Below, one piece after another: positions 59,839 to 64,000 of a DNA stretch of 64,000 nucleotides. Numbering within the stretch: position 1 is the first letter of the stretch; every line of letters starts with the position of its first letter. The stretch lies in contig NC_069661.1 of NCBI RefSeq assembly GCF_027244095.1, positions 120,965,501-121,029,500 on the forward strand, given 5' to 3'. The stretch comes from Hemicordylus capensis (lineage: Eukaryota > Chordata > Lepidosauria > Squamata > Cordylidae). Made by a program: the position numbers and the translations under genes. Under the pieces are notes generated by a model that worked only from the letters and a program-made list of their open reading frames with translations, searched no databases and had not been told where the DNA came from.

Positions 59839-60262
59839 ACTAGGCCTGTTCACATGACCATTTGGAGGTGGTTTGGAGAGTTGGAGAGCTCCTATCCAAT
59901 TAGCAGCACACAACCAGAACCTCTGTTTGCATCAGCAAACTGCAATTCAGCCAGGTGCAGTGTCCATTGTTGAAATCAGGAGCTAGAATTCCTCCAAGGC
60001 CTTCCATGCCTTCCCAGCATGCTTTGCACTGCCAGCAGAGTGGAAATCCTCATGAAATATGCAGATGTTCTCTGACTGGCCACAAAAGAGCAGGAGGCAG
60101 ACCCAGACTGGGCCTCTGCACATTTGTGTGGGCCATTTCAGTCACCTCAGTGCATGCATAGAGGCCATTTGTGATACCATGGGGTGTGGAGGGGTAGCTA
60201 TTGCTGGCCCCTGTGGCTTGGATTTATACCTAACTGGCCTGGTTGGTTTTGTGCACATCCCT
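59839..60262. mobile_element. hAT-like element with decayed ends
   Basis: Begins taggcctgttcacatga and ends ttttgtgcacatccctag, which on the minus strand is the hAT-type ctagggatgtgcacaaaac. No matching flanking 8-mers, so the assignment is tentative. Confidence 0.4.
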
Positions 60263-60278
60263 AGCCCCTGATTGCTAG

Positions 60279-60992
60279 TTGGGATGTGCATGGAACTGGC
60301 TGGCCCAGTTCCGTTCGAGTCCAAGCTGGACTCGAACCAGACCAGGCCAGTTCAGTCCAGCACCCCTCAAACACCCCCCCCCCCAGTTCAGTTCGGTGGG
60401 ATTCGCGGACTTTTAAAAAAACTATTTTTCCCCTATTTGTCACTTACTCTCTTCAGGGGAGTTGTTGGAAGTGTGTGTGTGTGTGTCCTGCGGAGGTTTC
60501 CCCACCCCCTGCTGGCCTTCCTTGCAGCCCAAACCGGCCAGCCATTCAGCCTGTTCGGCCCATTCAGGCCTTCCCCCTCTGGCGCAGTGGCCATTTTGGA
60601 GGCCGCTGTGCCTGCAATAGGCCTTTATGTGACCCAGGCCATGCAGAGGCCAGTTGCGCAGGTGCGGCAGCCTCCAAAATGGTCACTGCACCGGAGGGAG
60701 AAGGCCTGAATGGCCTCCGAATGGCCAGTTTGGGCTGCAAGGAAGGCCAGCAGGGGGAGGGGGATCCTCCACAGACCCACCACCACCTCCAACAACTCCC
60801 TTGGAGGGGGTAAGTGACATAAAGGGGAAAACATTAGTAAAAAATAAAAAGTTCATGAACCCCTGAACAGTCAAGGGGTGTTCAGTCTGGGGTTGGACCC
60901 AACAGGGGGTGGTTCAGTTCGATCCTTGACCGTCGAACCGAACCGGCTCAACATCGAACTGGCTCAATGTCAAGCTGGTTTGCACATCCCTA
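60279..60992. mobile_element. Foldback hAT element, 714 bp
   Basis: Flanks attgctag (60271-60278) and attggtag (60993-61000) agree at 7 of 8 positions. Ends ttgggatgtgcatgg and, on the minus strand, tagggatgtgcaaacc. The body is an inverted repeat centred near 60.64 kb (aggggagttgttgg at 60456 faces ccaacaactccctt at 60788). Same family as 25404-25941. Frames of 145 and 175 codons here are by-products of G+C-rich arms. Confidence 0.9.
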
Positions 60993-61000
60993 ATTGGTAG

Positions 61001-61112
61001 TAGCTCTTCAGGGCTTCAGCCAGGGGTCTTTTCCAGTCCTACCTGGAGATACCTAGAATTGAAACTGGGGTGTGAAGCATGTGCTTTACCACTGAGCTAC
61101 AGCCCTATTCCC
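61001..61112 (-). mobile_element. SINE head piece (rest at 59784-59838)
   Basis: Minus strand: gggctgtagctcagtggtaa (A box), 'ccagtttcaattctaggta' (B box), 'ctggaaaagacccctggct', continuing into the tail at 59838. The two pieces give one SINE split by later insertions. Confidence 0.7.
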
Positions 61113-62180
61113 TGTGTGTGAAAAACTGTATCTGAAAATATTTAAAGTATCAACTATAGGAAAATCTGTGATACCCATAATACTATTGCGATATGGTGGC
61201 ACAGTTACACCAATGAACCCAAAGTGTATAGAACAGCAGGTGTAGGCTACAATCCAGTTGAGTTATACATTTAAAATGCAGCTGCAATGGAAAGAGAGAG
61301 TCCTGAAGTGGTGGAATGGATTGTATCACTACGGGGGTGGTGGTGTGTGGAATCATATGGTTTAATTCTCCCTTACAGACACCCTCTAAGTAGAATTTTG
61401 AATGCCATGGAGAAGGCTGGAATAGAACCCTTTCATTGCTGTGCTAGTTTTATTATTGCAGGGATGATTTTTTTTTTTTTTAAGGACAACATTAAAAATG
61501 TCGCCACCACCCCCGTCTAATGGCACAAGTGGTACAATCCATTCTACATTTGACTATTTCAAGACTGTCACTTCATTCTTCCACCTGTGTATATTCAGCC
61601 TTTGCTGGATTGTGGCTGTAGAGTGTGATCTGCACTCTGTGCAGTGCAGCTTACCATTTAACTTCAGATGCTGGTCCTAAAAAGAGAAGTTGAAATGTAG
61701 GCTGCATGTGTTGCTGTGAGGGTGCCCTGCCTCCCCTTTTCCCTCATAGTGTTTCAGACTCAGAACTAGGTCAATACCCATTGCTATTCAACACATGTAA
61801 AAAAAGACATTCAGCTTGTAATTGTCATTGCAAGTAAGATTACCAACACTTCCAAAGCAAAGTGCAATAGGATCAAAAATTAAATCCAAAAGAGAATACC
61901 AAAAGCCTTTTATGTAACATTTCTCCTAAGGCTATGGAGCAATTTTTTTTAACCAAAGCAACAATAGAAATCCACAATCTGTGGAAGTGAATGAGGACAA
62001 AATATTTTTCAACACCTAAAAAAACTTGGATTGCTCCTACATAGAAGTATTGAAAACTACCTCACCATAACATAATACACAAAATAGGAAAGAAACCTAC
62101 AAAGTTGTAAGTACAAAATCAAGGGGGAAATGCAAGAGGCAAAAGTCCTCTTTAAAACAGAGTAATGTTTCAATTACTGT
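61113..62180. other. Sequence without recognised gene
   Basis: Nothing recognised. Confidence 0.4.
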
Positions 62181-62345
62181 CAGGGGCATAGCAAGGCTGG
62201 AGTGGGCCCAGAGACAAAATTTTAAAATGGGCCCCTCGCTGATACACACTCCACAATATATAGTGACTTGCCTCTGGGGGGGGGGCTCGAGGTGTGGGGG
62301 CCCCCAGGCAGCCGCCTCCCCTTGCCTAATAGTAGTTACGCCCCG
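62181..62345. mobile_element. 165-bp hAT MITE with perfect target duplication
   Basis: attactgt is present at 62173-62180 and 62346-62353. Ends caggggcatagcaag and, on the minus strand, cggggcgtaactact. Related fragment at 32055-32171. Confidence 0.92.
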
Positions 62346-62420
62346 ATTACTGTACATTATAAGGTCATTGCAAAATAGCAGAGTTGAAGGCAGGGGTTCT
62401 CAAACTTGGGTCCCAGATAT

Positions 62421-62888
62421 TGAGGCTATTCTCACAACTGCAGGAAAGTGAGCTGAGGGAGCCCAGCCTGCTTTCCTGCAGTCGTGTGCTGCAACGGGAG
62501 CTGCACAGCTCCCAGCAACAAATCTCATTAAGTCCACACCGCCATTAAATGAGGTTAGTGGAGTGAGAGCGCCGCTAACCCCATTTCCCCAGTCATGAGA
62601 TGCTGCAGCATGGCTCCACACCACGGCGACTCACGAGGAGACCCCTGACCGGGAGGCTGCAGCAAGCCTCCCAGCCTTGGGGGTCTCCCCTGAATGCCCC
62701 ACACACTTGCATGGGGCATTCTGAGACTTTCAGGGGCTGGGTGGCCCCTGATCCCTGCTGCCCCTACCAACTCCATCACAGAGCAGGTAATCGTGTGGGC
62801 GGCCGATCCAACCACCCAGAGCGAGCCCCTGCTCGGCTGAGGGGACAGCCCAGTTAGGCTCTACATGTGGATTGTGTGTAGAGCCTCA
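62421..62888. mobile_element. Family W TIR element, copy 4
   Basis: Left end tgaggctattctcacaactg and, on the minus strand, tgaggctctacacacaatcc. Internal text cgtgtgggcggccgatcc (62789) is the inverse of the 43.4-kb copy. Confidence 0.7.
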
Positions 62889-62900
62889 TTGTTAGACTAT

Positions 62901-63186
62901 GAGGTCATTCACATCATCAAAAACTGTGTTCTACCTGGGTTTGGGAGCTGTGTGTGCTCCCAATTTTTGATTGTGTGGAAGCAAGGTAAGAGCAAAGCCT
63001 GAGTAGAAGTTATTGTGTGGAAGCAAGGTAGGAGGAAAAGCTACCCAGATTTTCCTCCTACCAGGTAGGTTTTCACTTCTACCCAGGCTTCTACTCCTAG
63101 CTGGCTTCCACACAACTAAAGACTGGGAGAAATACACAGCTCCCAAACCAAGGTAGAACATAGTCTTTGATGGTGTGAATGACCTT
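62901..63186. mobile_element. Palindromic MITE, 286 bp
   Basis: Left arm gaggtcattcacatcatcaa and minus-strand right end aaggtcattcacaccatcaa are near identical over about 55 bp. The middle has repeated 'gtgtggaagcaaggtag' units (62971-63033). It lies next to the W element within the split hAT. Confidence 0.8.
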
Positions 63187-63285
63187 GACAACTCCCATCA
63201 CCTTCATTCACAATGGCCTTTGGCCATTGTGCTCAGGATGATGGTAGTCCAACCACATCTGAGGACCCAAGTTTGGGAACCCCTG

Positions 63286-64000
63286 GACTAGAACATAAAG
63301 TTGAAAAAAATCTTGGGTTCAAATGGAGGGTGTATGCCACAATGTTAGGTTGGACGTTACTGTAAGCATGCACAGTTGATCCTTATATGCTTGAGGGCTG
63401 TTGTGTATTGTGTTGTCAAATATCAGCCACAGGAGGCCCAGATCTGGACTGTGATGTGGGAGGCATTATCCTTTCCACAATGGACCTGATCAGGATCACA
63501 CCACTGGTGCCAATGGGAGATTTCCTCTTAGAGCACACTGCATTGAGGGATGCAATTTAGATTTCGGCTTTGGCAAGGACATCACACTGACTTCCCTCAC
63601 ACTCCAGCCTCCATGTGGACTGCCCCCCTGCAACAAGAGGAAAAACATGCAAGGGCAATTCATATGTTTAAAATAATAATGTGCCGTCTGATCCGTTGAA
63701 GCCATGGTCCTAGCCCTGAATGGTTGGCATACCAACAAGGAGATCAACAACAAGCTTGGCAGCCAACAAGGAGATCTTCTTAAAGTCATCCTTTAGTGCC
63801 TTTGATACATGGAGATCAGATGATATGAGTTTCTCTGCCCACACATTGTTTCAGCTCTTTTCTCACAGGGATCCCTGAGATTGCTTTGGAAAGATAACGG
63901 TGGCAGAAGAGAGTGCTACCACTGCCATATATACTGTGGAAGTTTTAAGTCAGACCATGACATTTGCAAGCAAGTAGGACTATTAGTTGATTTATTAATT
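63286..64000. other. Sequence without recognised gene
   Basis: No gene or repeat recognised up to the window end. Confidence 0.4.

Larger units (their letters stand above)
62391..63285. mobile_element. hAT MITE split by two other elements
   Basis: Ends caggggttctcaaacttggg and, on the minus strand, caggggttcccaaacttggg. Only about 125 bp (62391-62420 and 63187-63285) belong to it; it carries 'aatggcctttggccattgtg' and 'gatgatggtagtccaac' as in other vertebrate hAT MITEs. The rest is the two elements inside. No clean 8-bp duplication. Confidence 0.75.

Noticed and set aside
60286-60813. 175-codon and 145-codon open frames
   Set aside because: They run through the arms of a foldback hAT and mirror each other on the two strands.

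Overview
The window reads as non-coding, transposon-crowded DNA from a squamate reptile, most likely a lizard. The evidence is the repeat content: 5S rRNA-derived SINEs with a CR1-type 3' end, tRNA-derived SINEs of the Sauria type with a Bov-B-like tail, a Bov-B (RTE) LINE end, L2 and CR1 LINE pieces, and many hAT-type DNA transposons whose 8-bp target duplications can be read directly. I found no host exon, no functional tRNA or rRNA gene, no CRISPR array and no bacterial-type operon. The only protein-coding traces I trust are broken LINE pieces: an L2 reverse transcriptase with a YADD box, a Bov-B C-terminus and an unclassified LINE C-terminus with a CCHC-like motif. All family names are from memory of the sequences; no search was run.

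Layout. 1-2751: right part of a long terminal-inverted-repeat (TIR) element, here called family T. 3.2-3.6 kb: two small palindromic elements flanked by copies of one 75-bp segment. 5.4-8.2 kb: a SINE, a 1.5-kb foldback hAT and an interrupted tandem-bearing repeat (family R). 9-13.4 kb: small hAT, 5S-SINE, possible LTR fossil, 1.9-kb foldback hAT. 16.2-20.2 kb: two more R copies, a foldback hAT carrying an L2 end, and a 118-bp palindromic hAT. 21-27 kb: a short T element, then a three-layer nest (CR1 split by a T element, itself split by a hAT). 27.4-36.7 kb: several hATs, foldback elements and LINE ends. 40.1-41.9 kb: hAT end, then a CR1 split by an L2. 43.4-51.4 kb: CpG-rich family W element, L2 split by a 5S-SINE, Bov-B end, and four SINEs. 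52.3-54.5 kb: foldback hAT relic and short T element. 56.7-59.4 kb: SINE, possible LTR fossil, a palindrome with a hammerhead-like core, and another T element. 59.8-63.3 kb: a SINE split by hATs, and a hAT split by two other elements.

The elements tell a layered history more than a functional system. Four points stand out. (1) One TIR family has both ~2.2-kb and ~0.4-kb members with the same ~30-bp ends, and one empty site can be deduced. (2) Several hAT families consist almost wholly of an inverted repeat, so a transcript would fold into a hairpin hundreds of base pairs long. (3) Four SINEs carry a recognisable 5S rRNA promoter region joined to a CR1-like tail. (4) A 270-bp palindrome carries a possible relic hammerhead ribozyme core on each arm. 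The remaining stretches look single-copy by eye, with nothing recognised; they are entered as such.
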